This document shows positions 35,814 through 46,195 of a stretch of DNA of 64,000 nucleotides, one piece after another. The position numbers and the translations under genes are program-made. A model generated the notes under the pieces. That model saw only the letters and a list, made by a program, of their open reading frames with translations. It had not been told where the DNA came from and did not search any database. Within the stretch, counting starts at the first letter, position 1. Each line of letters opens with the position of its first letter. The stretch comes from Cryptomeria japonica. Its lineage: Eukaryota > Streptophyta > Pinopsida > Cupressales > Cupressaceae. The stretch is from assembly GCF_030272615.1 (NCBI RefSeq), contig NC_081405.1:652820920-652884919 (forward strand), read 5' to 3'.

Positions 35814-37511
35814 ATGGAGGGAACAACATTTGCATGTGGAAATTTGAAATCGAGAAATGGAGGGAACAACAAGGCTGGATCCTCTGGTTCTGAATCCACT
35901 GCAGCTCAAGGACAAGCAATGGATGATGAGGATGGGAGATAGGATGGGGACCCACGGCTACAGGACCCTCCTCCTGACCACAAACAGTTGAAAGATTCCC
36001 AAGAATCGAGCCCCAAGGAGGTGAAAGTTGACTCAGAAAATATCGAGGGGCAAGTTTCCAAACCCTGGAGTAGTCTTTTTGCAAGGAAAGCATCTGGAAA
36101 ACTGACTGGTAAATCATCTTTTCCCCTTTGTGAAAGATATATCAGATAATAAAATGGGTAAACTTGCTATTGAGATTCCTGATTGGTTATCGATCATAGC
36201 ATCTCTTTAATGGCTTTTTCTCTGGTGGGGAAGTTTGTTGGACCTCGACCTAATATTGAGGATGTTAGGTCTTTTATTAAGAGAAAATGGAGAATGAAAG
36301 GCCAGGTTGATGTCTCTACCCTGCCTAGAGGTTTTTTTGTATTCTCATTCTCTTGTGGGGAAGATATGGAAGCTTCTTTAAGTGGTGGCCTCTAGATGTT
36401 TGGTAAATCTTCTTTATCTATGAGAAAATGGTCTCCTAACATGGAACTCAATGACTCTTTCTTTGAAACTACTCCGGTTTGGGTAAGGCTACTAGGGTTT
36501 CCATTGGAATACTGGGTGGAGGATGTTTTCTCAGGAATTGCCAACTCCTTTGGGGAGCTTGTTGCGATAGATCCAATAACAACAGTTTGCAAGAGATTGG
36601 TTTATGCGCGTATCTGTGTCAACATTTTGTAGAATATGGACCTTCCTAGCACTATTGATATAAGCTCTGAACTTGGATTATGGGAATAGTCAATAGAGTT
36701 TGAATCACTCCCCTTTGTGTGCTTTTCTTGCAAAAAAGATGGTCACTGGGCTAAGGCTTGTCCCAGCAACCCTAAAAAACCTGTGATAACAAATATCCAC
36801 AAACAGGTCTGGAAAGAAAAGAATAATAACAAAGAAGGTAACAAGTTAGAAGGAAAAAGTGGAATCTCTGTCAATATATCAGAACCATCAGAAGGAGATA
36901 GAAATGACCTTCCTAAGAATCCCCCTATGAAGGAGAATAAAAAGAATGAAATCAGGGAGTTTGAGATCAAAACAGTCAATACCTTTGAGGCTCTATAGAT
37001 ACAGGAGGAGGAGAATGAAATCAATGAAGAGACACTTGAAGATGGTGAGATTGAGAATATCGCTAACTCTCACCATGAGGTCTTTCAAGATTCTATATCA
37101 AAAAAAGATGAACAGTGCCTAGATGAATTTGAAGAACATGAAATTAAACTTGGAAGGAGCAACAGGTTTGGATTGCCTTAGGTAAATTTAAATGTGTTAT
37201 TCCATAATATTGGAGTTGATATGCCTACATCATCCCAGAAAAGGGGATAACTATGGAGTAATATGCAAGATGAGCCTAGAGCGGAACAAGAAGAAAACAT
37301 AACAGGAAATGGAAAGAAAATAAAAACCAAGAAGGTAGGAGGCCTTAATGGGGTGAAAACCAGAACCAGGTCCAAGGCTGATTTTGGTGCTTCAAGATCC
37401 CCACTGGGATGTAAAACTATGAAATGGCATAGGGACCAAGAGAGCAAGCAAAACATAGCTGATGGAAGGCAACAAACTATAAAGGAATCCTGCCCTCAGG
37501 CTTCCAAATGA
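35814..37511 (+). pseudogene. LINE ORF1, DUF4283-like domain and CCHC knuckle
   Basis: From the ATG at 35814 the N-terminal part is Ser/Gly/Pro-rich. After a frameshift near 36130 comes a DUF4283-like nucleic-acid-binding domain: FSLVGKFVGPRPNIEDVRSF, then TLPRGFFVFSF and PVWVRLLGFPLEYW. The zinc knuckle CFSCKKDGHWAKAC is at about 36718-36760. A Lys/Glu-rich tail ends at TGA 37509-37511. Several in-frame stops (for example 36394, 36631, 36687) make it a pseudogene. ORF1 of plant L1 elements binds the LINE RNA. Confidence 0.82.
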
Positions 37512-40373
37512 AGGTAATATCTTGGAACATTAGAGGCCCAAATGGTCTCAATAAACAAGATATATTACGGAACCTCATTCGAGATCAAAATCTAGATATT
37601 ATCCTGGTACAGGAAACCAAAATGAGTAAAGAGAAAGTGGAGCAATTAAACTTCTTTAAAATTGGAGGAGTTTGTGGCAGTAGCTCGAATGGAGCATCCG
37701 GAGGGGTTGCAATTTTCTGGAACAAGAAAACCATCTCTGGAGAAATGATTGATGTAGATGGTAATATTTTATCCCTGAAAGCTAAAAGCATCTTTGATGG
37801 AAAGGAATGTGTTATTACTAATATCTATGCCCCTAACTCCAAATCTGCTAGAAGCAAATTATGGGATAAAATTCAGCAAAAAAGAAAATCTTTCCCTTTG
37901 AACAGCTGGGTTGTGATGGGAGATTTCAATACTCTTCTGCAAGACATTGATAAATTTGGGGGTATTCATGCTCAACCAGACAACAGATCTGACTTGATGA
38001 ACTTTATTAATATCAATGCTCTCATTGATATGGATCTCAATGGGGCAACCTACACATGGTCTAACCGAAGGGATGGTGAAGATCTCATTCAGGTAAGACT
38101 TGATAGATCCTTTGTCACTAATGATTGGATTCTTTCCCATAGATGCTCCCTTTTTGTTATTAATAGAATTGGTTTAGACCATTATCCCATCTCTTTTGTT
38201 GTTGAGAATTTTAAGAATAATCAAAGCTTCCCTTTTCGGTTTGAAAAGATGTGGATTTCCCACCCTAATCTTGAAAAAACTATTGCTAACTGGTGGAATA
38301 TTGATGTAAATGGAATTGCCATGTATAAAGTTGCCAAAAAACTTAAAAATATCAAAGCCAACATTAAGATATGGAACAAGAAGGTCTTTGGTGATATTTT
38401 TGATTCAAAGAAAAAGCTAAAGGAGGAGCTAGATTAGATCCAAAATTCAATACAAAAAGATGGCTATAAAAAGTATTCCAAAGCCATGGAAGATGATGTT
38501 CTAGTCAAACTCCACAACATTATTTCTAGGGAAGAAATCTATTGGAGGTAGAGATCCAAGGCGATCTGGCTAGAGGCCGGGGACAGAAATACTAAATTTT
38601 TCCACATGACATCTTTAAAACATAAAGTAGCGAATAGAATTTCAAGACTTATTGTAGAGGACAAAACTCTTCTTAATAAGGAGGAAATTAGGGATGAAGC
38701 TATTAGGTTCTTCAATTAGCTCCTCACTAGTAACAAGGACATGGACCATACCCACCAACACAATTTGGTTAATATCATTCCTAAGATCATTAATCCTATT
38801 CAGAGTAAGGCCCTATCTACTATCCCATCTGCTGGAGACATTAAAAAAGATGTCTTTTCATTTCAAGGGGATAAAGCTCCGAGCCCTGATGGTTTCCCTA
38901 TGTTTTTCTTCCATGAATTCTGGCATATTGTGGGAGAAGACACGGTTAATGCAATCAAAGAATTTTTTGGAGCTAGAAGAATCCTTAAGGAACTCAACTC
39001 CACATTTATTGCCCTAATCCCTAAAGTTGCTAGGGCGGATTCTATGGAAAAATTTAGGCCAATAAGTCTATGTAACTCTTTCTATAAGATCATATCCAAA
39101 GTTTTGACCACTAGAATTTTGGCCGTTCTCCCCTTCATCATCTTAGAGGAGCAGAAAGGTTTTGTTCCTAGTAGGTAGATTTTGGACTCTATCATTCTTG
39201 TGCATGAGAACATTCAGTCCCTCAATTCTGCTAAAAAGGAAAGCTTCTTGATAAAGTTGGATCTGGCGAAGGCTTATGATAGAGTGGAGTGGCATGTTCT
39301 TTTCAAAATCATGGAGGCTTTTGGATTTGATGAAAAGATAACCAAAATTATCAGAGAGCTGATCACCACTCCTATGTTCTCTATTCTGATTAATGGATCT
39401 CCTACAAAATTCTTTAAAACGTCAAGGGGGCTCAGACAAGGAGATCCCATATCTCCTCTTCTCTTCACCATTTTGGTTGAGAGCATGAGCAGATTGATTC
39501 ACAATCTGAAATTGAGTAAAACCATCAAAGGTCTTCAACCTTCCTTTGCTAATGTTTTTTGCTCTCATCAATAGTTTGTTGATGATACTATCCTAATGGG
39601 ATATTCTTCTATTAGGGAGGTTGAGGCCTTCAAAACTACTCTTAATTCATATGCTTTGGCTACTGGTCAACAAGTCAATTGGGACAAATTGGCTATATAT
39701 TTCATGAATACTCCAGTCATAAGACAACAAAAAATTGCTAAAATTATTGGTTGCAAGGTGGACATGCTCCCTTCCACCTATTTGGGTCTTCCCTTGGGTT
39801 TAACTCCCCCAAACTCCTTTTGGAATATGATTATTGATAAATTGAACAAAAAACTTGTTGGGTGGAAAGGGTCTATTTTATCTAAGGCTAGGAAATCGCA
39901 GCTCCTTCAAGCTACTCTCCAGAACCTCCTTGTTTATGCCCTCAGTTTATTTGGTATCTCGGCTAAATTTGCTGAAGCATTGGAAATAATCCAGAAGAGA
40001 TTTTTATGGTTAGGAGTTGAAGAAAAAAAGAGGACATCCTTGGTTTCTTGGGACAAAGTTTGTAGACCAAAGAACAAAGGAGGGTTGGGGATTAAAGCTG
40101 TAAAAACCTTTAACAAATCTCTTCTAGCAAAACAATTATGGAGAGCTTATGATACCAAGAAAGATTGGAATCAAATATGGTTTGATAAATATATTCAGAA
40201 TCAGCCTATCCAAGGGGTCCTTGACTCTGAAGACATTCCTATTGGATCTTTGATTTGGAATAGTATTATAAAATCCATAAAAGTGGCCAAAGCTGGAGCT
40301 GGATGGGTACTTGGAAAAGGTGGCAAAATAAGGTTTTGGGAGGACCCTTGGATGAAAAATGAAGCTCTTTATA
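37508..40373 (+). pseudogene. LINE ORF2, endonuclease and reverse transcriptase (5' exon-like part)
   Basis: The ATG at 37508 overlaps the ORF1 stop (ATGA). An AP-type endonuclease comes first (309 residues): SWNIRGPN, QETKMS, NIYAPNS, GDFNTLL, LDRSFV and LDHYPISF, with the catalytic Asn, Glu, Asp and His positions present. RT follows in the same frame: FRPISLCNSFYKI, DLAKAYDRVEW, RGLRQGDPISPLL, active site FVDDT (39575-39589), TYLGLPLG. Premature TAG stops are at 38435, 38549, 38717, 39176 and 39572, at least three of them where related LINEs read Gln. E1 interrupts the frame at 40374. Confidence 0.9.
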
Positions 40374-41202
40374 TGTTGGCATATGCACACTCCAATGAGA
40401 CATTGTATGTGATTGAAGGCTTTGTCATTGATGGCAACCTTACAATCCTATGACACCAGCAAAGCATTACACTGGCAAGGCATTACATCGGCAAGATAGT
40501 TCACCGGCATCAACAGATCACACTCTACACCGGCACTCAGACCACCGGCACCAACATAGAGAAAGGAAGCATACCGACATAGAGGCCGACAAGATTTTTG
40601 TTATATTATATTTTGTTTATTATTGTAAAAAATTTGTAAGCCGACTTGGAAAGTTGTAAAATGACTTATTTATAAGAGAGATCATTGTAGACATTTTGTA
40701 AGTAATGATAGCGAAGAAAAAGAAGATATTAGGCAGACCTATTATGCGAAATATAGGTTAAAGGTTTTATGTAAAGAACAGAGCAGAAACTGGTACTAGA
40801 TCTGACATTACAAATTCTATTGTAAAGCAGTACAAGATATTGGATTTGCATAATCCACATTGTAAGTCAGTGAGACTTCCCATTGAGCAGTGAGCTCTAG
40901 GCAATTGGCCTTCCTGCATGTGCAGGCCCCTCTTGTAAGTAATATTCTCTTTTTGGATAGTAAGTGGATATTGTGGGTCACAAATCCCACTGAGGTTTTT
41001 CCCACACCGAGTTTCCTTATTAAATCCTTGTGTCATGGTGTGCTTTTCATGTGGATGTTTTTAATTCTATTTATTACATTATTTCTTGCATACCGGTATA
41101 CTGTTATAATATGTTCTGCATGTTTTAAGTTGAGAAATTCTAATTACCGGTCAGATACTGATTCACCCCCCCCCCCCCTTAGTATCTGTGGGATTCCTAA
41201 CA
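40374..41202 (+). repeat. 5' LTR of E1
   Basis: Starts TGTTGGCATATGCACACTCC and ends GGGATTCCTAACA. It contains TTTGTCATTGATGGCAACC at 40422-40440, GGTTTTTCCCACACCGAGTT at about 40995 and a 13-bp C tract at 41166-41178. It is nearly identical to the 3' LTR, so E1 is relatively young. The 325-residue frame at 40890 is partly LTR; the gag-like start is at 41274. Confidence 0.92.
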
Positions 41203-41216
41203 ATTGGTATCAGAGC
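41203..41216 (+). promoter_or_regulatory. E1 primer-binding site
   Basis: ATTGGTATCAGAGC directly after the LTR end. It is the same site as in N1 and nearly the same as in A2, matching initiator tRNA-Met. Confidence 0.92.
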
Positions 41217-41273
41217 CTGGTCCTCTATTTTCAGAAGCCTAACAGCTTGAGGAAGATCTTGACACCGGTAGAT

Positions 41274-41867
41274 ATGGAAAATCTGATGAAACTTGAAGGA
41301 GCTCTCTCAGACTATGATATAGAAAAATTGAAAAATATCAAACTAGAAGATGATCTAAAGGTAGCTCAGGATATCATTCAGGCACTTCAAGAGAATCTTA
41401 CTATTGTAAGAAATAAGAGAAGAGAACTTTGTGAAAAAATGCAAAATGAGAATGATGAAAAGGAATCACTTAATGATATGCTAAGTAAGCTGAAACTGGA
41501 GAACATAACTACAAAGAATGAGATACAGGATATGACTATGAGATTTTGTAAAGAGATGGAAGATAGGAGGAAGAATGAAGAAGAATTGACTAGAAGACTA
41601 AGTGATGTAGCAAATGAGAACACAAGGCTTAGCTATGAAAATGATTTATTAAAGACAGATCTGATGCACACTCAGAATGACTCCAATGAAATAATGAGGC
41701 AGAAAGAAGTTTTAGAAAGAGAACTAGAAATTGCAAATCAACATAAAGGAAAATTCAAGAAAAGCTTAGAGGAACTTGGTAACTTGTTGAAGAATCAAAA
41801 ACCTAAAAGTGACACTTTTGGAATTGGCTTTGAAGTTGGTGAAAGCTCCGGTACTGCAAACAAATAG
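41274..41867 (+). CDS. E1 coiled-coil gag-like protein
   Basis: 197 residues from the first ATG after the primer-binding site. Almost the whole chain is heptad-rich coiled coil (for example LEDDLKVAQDIIQALQENL, KEVLERELEIANQHKGKFK). It ends at TAG 41865-41867, and the same frame continues into the CCHC array, so the ancestral protein was longer. The position is that of gag, and coiled coil plus CCHC would suit an RNA-packaging protein. There is no similarity to the Copia gag domain seen in N1, H1, A2 or T1. Confidence 0.7.
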   Translation: MENLMKLEGALSDYDIEKLKNIKLEDDLKVAQDIIQALQENLTIVRNKRRELCEKMQNENDEKESLNDMLSKLKLENITTKNEIQDMTMRFCKEMEDRRKNEEELTRRLSDVANENTRLSYENDLLKTDLMHTQNDSNEIMRQKEVLERELEIANQHKGKFKKSLEELGNLLKNQKPKSDTFGIGFEVGESSGTANK

Positions 41868-42428
41868 GATCACAACAAACTGGTAAGACAACCTAATGCT
41901 TATAAATTCAATGGAAAATGACTTAACTGTAATAAGTATGGTCATAGAGAAAATGAATGTAGATCTAGAAATTATCAGAATATCAACACACCCACCGGTC
42001 AATGTTCAAAATGCAACAAAGTTGGTCACAATTCTGAAAATTGAAGAATGAATGTGAGATGTTATGTTTGTGGAAGATTTGGACATTTATCTAATCAATG
42101 CAGAACACAAACTGACAAAGGTTATGGGAAAGCTATTCAGAAGAATAATGTGACTTGTTATGTATGTAACAAGATTGGGCATATTGCAAAATTCTATAGA
42201 AGTAAAGGATCACTAGCAGACAACAAAAGTTCTAGCTTGAAAGGTAAAGAAAAAGTTGAAGAGATTAAGCAAGAATTCTCAAAACAATGGATTAGAAAAG
42301 CTGATGTAAATGTTGGGAATGCTCCTACACCAGTAGAACCAATTGATGCTTCATTGATAGGACAGAGTGATGCTTCACCGACAGGACAGAGTGATGCTCC
42401 ACCGGCAGGAAGTTCTTCATCAAATTGA
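41868..42428 (+). pseudogene. E1 array of four CCHC zinc knuckles
   Basis: In the frame following the coiled coil there are four knuckles: stop-LNCNKYGHRENEC, CSKCNKVGHNSEN-stop, CYVCGRFGHLSNQC and CYVCNKIGHIAKFY. The third keeps all four ligands. In the first and second one Cys codon is now TGA, and in the fourth the last Cys is Tyr. A Ser/Pro/Ala-rich tail with repeated GQSDASPTG-like units (about 42355-42420) closes the frame at TGA 42426. Confidence 0.8.
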
Positions 42429-42737
42429 AGAATGTTTCCTTGAGGGTTTGGCAATATAATGACACATGTGCTATTATTCCCTCGGTTAGAGATGAGAAGT
42501 TGGAAATTAATTCATTACCGGAAGACAATGTTAGGTGAATACTTAACCGACATGCATTAAATGTGGTAGATGGTAAATTAACACTATAAATTTGTGGTTT
42601 TGGCTCCATTTCATTTCACCGTGATTTCAAACATTCGTAGAGTGCAAAATTTGTAGAGCTAAGGAATTTCAAGCAAAGAGGTGAAGCACTTCAAGCAATC
42701 AATCCATCCAAGACAGAAAAAAAAGGTATTTATCATC
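42429..42737 (+). promoter_or_regulatory. Spacer with possible internal promoter for the cargo ORF
   Basis: About 310 non-coding bases separate the CCHC frame from the cargo ATG. They include CTATAAATT (TATAAA at 42585-42590), 148 bases before the ATG. The sequence between is AC/AG-rich like a plant leader. The ATG context is ATCATGGCA, close to the plant consensus. This could let the cargo be transcribed separately from the genomic RNA, but it is inferred from sequence alone. Confidence 0.4.
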
Positions 42738-44555
42738 ATGGCATCCACCTTTGCACTTGAATATATAGAAAACCCTATTGTAGTCGAGGTCATAAGATGC
42801 CCTAGGCCCGTATTTCAACTAGTTCCTGAAGTAGCAAAGAAAGATGACAAAATAGGTGCTTTCTCACAAATACCAAAAGGAGTTGTTTATGCTGAAGACC
42901 CCAGAATTTACATTCACTGCAACATAGAGGAATTGGGAGATGAAGAGATCAAAACTATGTATAAAATTGTCATATGTGATAATTCCGAAAATGTGAAACC
43001 AGAACATAAAATCATTGAAGCCCTAGGATTTACTGAAATCCTTTGCATTCTTGAATTTCCCAAGGATGTGATTAGGATAGTCTTAAGTAGGGTTTATGGT
43101 GAATTTTTCTGGTTAGACACAATTCACAAAATCACCAAGGAGGCTATGAAAGCTGTCACAGGGTTACCGATCACTGGTACAAGGCCAGATAAAACCAAGA
43201 AGGTCTCAAATGGCCTAGTTACTAAGCTAACTGGTGCTACATATGATAAAATGTCCTTAAGAGTCAATGATGTAACCGACATCAATGTAAGGTTTATTAG
43301 CATGATATTAGGGTATAAGGCAACTCATGCAAATAGACTCAATTCAGTTTCAAGTTTATGCATTAAGAGTGCTTATGACATGATCACAGATAATGTAAAG
43401 ATTGATATATGTGAGTGGTTGAAGGATGAGTTAATTGACAACCTAGGCAAGATTAAGAAGGATAAGAAAGGAACTTTTAGGTTTGGAAATCTGCTAGTAT
43501 GTTTGATGCTACATATAACCAAACAAGTTCCCGGTATAGGCTACAAAGAACTTGGATTTGATATACCGGTAGGTAAACAACTAACAAAACTATTCAACAA
43601 TATGGGAGAAGATAAAGAAAACAATATCCATGATTACTTTCAAGCACTTAAGGCCAAAATGAAGAAGAGAATCAGATTATCACAAAAGATTGTTGACAAA
43701 TACAAGGATGAAATATGTTTTGTAATAAAAAAGGATGAAATCTGGATGGAAGCAGTCATCCCAAGAACAATCTGGGTAACAGAGATGGGCTATGAGACAG
43801 ATGATCATATAATCGAGACTTATGCTAAAGCACTTCTGGAAGCTCCAAATGAACCAAAGGAAGAAGTATTTGGTAGTGCTAAGACTATAGAAAAACAAAT
43901 ACAATCTAAGAAGAGAGTGAAAAAGGTTGAGGCAGTTGTGAGAAGAGGTTCTAGACAGGCAAAGGCTATTAAAGGAGATGTGTTAAAGCAAACCAGTATC
44001 ACTGAGGATGAGCTAGGAACTCTACAGCCTGAGACTCATCTATCACTGGTAGGCACTTCTTCGAAGAGTGACATGCCTACAACTTTCAAAAGAGTTGTAA
44101 GGAAAAGAGATCCCTCACCGCCAACCACACCCTCACCTAGGAGGACAAGACAGAAAAAACAAGTAGTGAGATCTCTGGTTAAAAAGACTACACCAAAGAA
44201 GAAACTGACACCCAAAAAGAAGAAGAGAACAAAACAAAACCTGGCTCCTCTTGACATACTATTGAATAAAATTATAGAGGAAGGGAAATTGAAGAATATA
44301 GAGAAATTGTATGACACTTTGACTGCAGATGAAAAAGAAGAAGCAGAAAATAGTGTTATATTGCATATGGACATGTATAAGAAATTTTTGATGGAAGTTG
44401 TAGATGAAGTACTAGATGAACTATTCCAAAGACTGGAAGCAAGGAGACAAGCTGTAATAGAACTTGACAAGAAAATCAAGATAGAAAAGCTACTTGTTGT
44501 GTACCTAGTGAACTCACCTAAAGAAATTGATGATTTAATTGCTGAAGCCAACTAG
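42738..44555 (+). CDS. E1 cargo protein, N-terminal domain
   Basis: 605 residues. I choose ATG 42738 (MASTFALEY) over the ATG at 42681 because of its strong context. An unnamed domain occupies roughly residues 100-375. It has GEFFWLDTIHKITKEA (121-136), VTGLP (140-144), EWLKDELIDNL (226-236) and FGNLLVCLMLH (249-259), matching the 2.1-3.2 kb remnant and LINE ORF3. A very basic linker (PKKKLTPKKKKRTKQ, about 493-507) could serve nuclear import. The stop TAG at 44553 is probably recent, since the frame continues open-like to 45995. Loose resemblance to plant 'putative transposon protein' domains is possible; function unknown. Confidence 0.75.
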   Translation: MASTFALEYIENPIVVEVIRCPRPVFQLVPEVAKKDDKIGAFSQIPKGVVYAEDPRIYIHCNIEELGDEEIKTMYKIVICDNSENVKPEHKIIEALGFTEILCILEFPKDVIRIVLSRVYGEFFWLDTIHKITKEAMKAVTGLPITGTRPDKTKKVSNGLVTKLTGATYDKMSLRVNDVTDINVRFISMILGYKATHANRLNSVSSLCIKSAYDMITDNVKIDICEWLKDELIDNLGKIKKDKKGTFRFGNLLVCLMLHITKQVPGIGYKELGFDIPVGKQLTKLFNNMGEDKENNIHDYFQALKAKMKKRIRLSQKIVDKYKDEICFVIKKDEIWMEAVIPRTIWVTEMGYETDDHIIETYAKALLEAPNEPKEEVFGSAKTIEKQIQSKKRVKKVEAVVRRGSRQAKAIKGDVLKQTSITEDELGTLQPETHLSLVGTSSKSDMPTTFKRVVRKRDPSPPTTPSPRRTRQKKQVVRSLVKKTTPKKKLTPKKKKRTKQNLAPLDILLNKIIEEGKLKNIEKLYDTLTADEKEEAENSVILHMDMYKKFLMEVVDEVLDELFQRLEARRQAVIELDKKIKIEKLLVVYLVNSPKEIDDLIAEAN

Positions 44556-45995
44556 TTAGTATTCTCTACTGCACACTGACACATTTCATTAATGGTTGGA
44601 AGAGTCAATGAGGTGACTGAAGAAACAAAAAATGGATGGGATATATTCCTAGTTGAAAAAGAAAAATAGGAAGAATACAGGAAACCCAAAACAATAAAGG
44701 TATATCAGAAAGAAAGAGACAAAGGAAAAGGAAAGGTTGGTAGACCTCCGAGTATTAAAGTAAATGACAACTTACCTCCACCTCCTTTTACATCACCGGT
44801 AACAACAACTATAGAAGATCAATCGACAGTTGAAACTATGGATGTAGAGGATGTCAACCCTAATCCTGAAGTCTTATATACAGTAGATGTTGATACACAA
44901 AAGATCAACATTATGGTAGACAAAGATACAATTGGTCAGACTGAAATGGCTAGTGAGCCATCGGTAGCTAAGCATACTAATAACACATAAGAAAAATTGA
45001 CAGATGACAAAGAGCAACAGGCAAGAACTCAGATTGAGACAGAGCAACAAGAAGAGCAATAGCAACAGGAACAGGTTCATGAGGAGAAAGTGCAATCAGA
45101 AACTGAAGAAGTACACAAACCATTGCTTAAAGAAATGCAAACACAAATAGACCTACCATAGGTCACAAAAAGCTTGGTTACTTCCTCCACCGGCGGAATT
45201 CAAAATGTTGGTTCCTCCTTAGTAGGCCACAAACCAACAAATGTAACTGAAGTACTTTTGGATTCAATCAAAAGGATAACAGATTGTAGTTCACAGGCTT
45301 ATAAAACTATAGATGACACAATCCCAATTTTGAAGGTAATTTATCCTAACTATAATATAGACAATAAAGATTCTTTAGGACAACTTGATACTTTGTGTAA
45401 ATACATCACTGAGAATATTGAGAAAATAAAGGAAGAGACATTGAAGGACAAGGTAGAAATTGAAAAGCAGAAATTCTTTAAAGATCAAATAAAGTGTACT
45501 ATGAAATTTGACACACTTCTATCGGAACTATGCAACTTATTAAAGGAATACAAAACTTTGTACAAAGACACCTGCAAGACAAACTTTTTGATAGTAGACA
45601 TAGATAAAAAAATAAGCAAGGTATAGGATGAAATTAATAAACTTGCTGATAATTTTGTTAACTCACTTGATACATTATCAGTTTTTGAACAAAGGATAAC
45701 AAATTTTGAGGAAGTGTTACTTAAATTAGAAAGAGAAAAGGAGAGAATAGTGAATAAGGCAAAACATTTGAGATTAAAACTAAGTCCAAGATTGGACTAT
45801 CTAGCATCATTGTGGAAGGAAATATCTGAGGCACTGATACAGGGACAAAAAACACCGGCATAGCATATGCAACACCTCACCAGTATAGTTAAAAGAACAT
45901 AGACAACAATAAGAGACAGTAAAAAGTTTATGGAGAGTATAAACTTGATTTTGGCGGATCTATTTCAAATTGTAACTACCCAGTTACAAGGTTGA
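44556..45995 (+). pseudogene. E1 cargo protein, C-terminal charged and coiled-coil part
   Basis: The frame is the same as for the cargo domain, interrupted by about nine stops, mostly TAG (for example 45060, 45159, 45624). It encodes a charged segment (KNGWDIFLVEKEK, then KGKGKVGRPPS), a Gln/Glu-rich stretch and a long coiled coil from about 45220 to 45990 ending FQIVTTQLQG at TGA 45993. The ancestral protein would be about 1,085 residues from 42738. TAG where a Gln codon CAG fits suggests C to T decay of one long ORF. Confidence 0.65.
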
Positions 45996-46180
45996 AACTA
46001 CAAACTCTACTGACATCTTGACAACCTTTGTCATTGATGCCAAAGGGGAAGTAGTGGTATGAGAAAATTCAATATCACAAGAATCATATGCTCAGGGGGA
46101 GCACACATTTTTGTTAACATTTTTTGGACTTCACAATTTTGGATACACTTTTGAAATTTCTCATGAGTGATGCCATCAAT

Positions 46181-46195
46181 GCCAAAGGGGGAGAT
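46181..46195 (+). promoter_or_regulatory. E1 polypurine tract
   Basis: CCAAAGGGGGAGAT directly before the 3' LTR start TGTTGGCAT. It is the tail of GCCATCAATGCCAAAGGGGGA, whose first 15 bases are inverted-complementary (14 of 15) to TTTGTCATTGATGGC inside the LTR at about 46244-46258. Confidence 0.88.

Noticed and set aside
44036-44551. 171-residue minus-strand ORF opposite the E1 cargo
   Set aside because: Ser/Phe-rich mirror of the Lys/Glu-rich cargo frame; typical antisense shadow.
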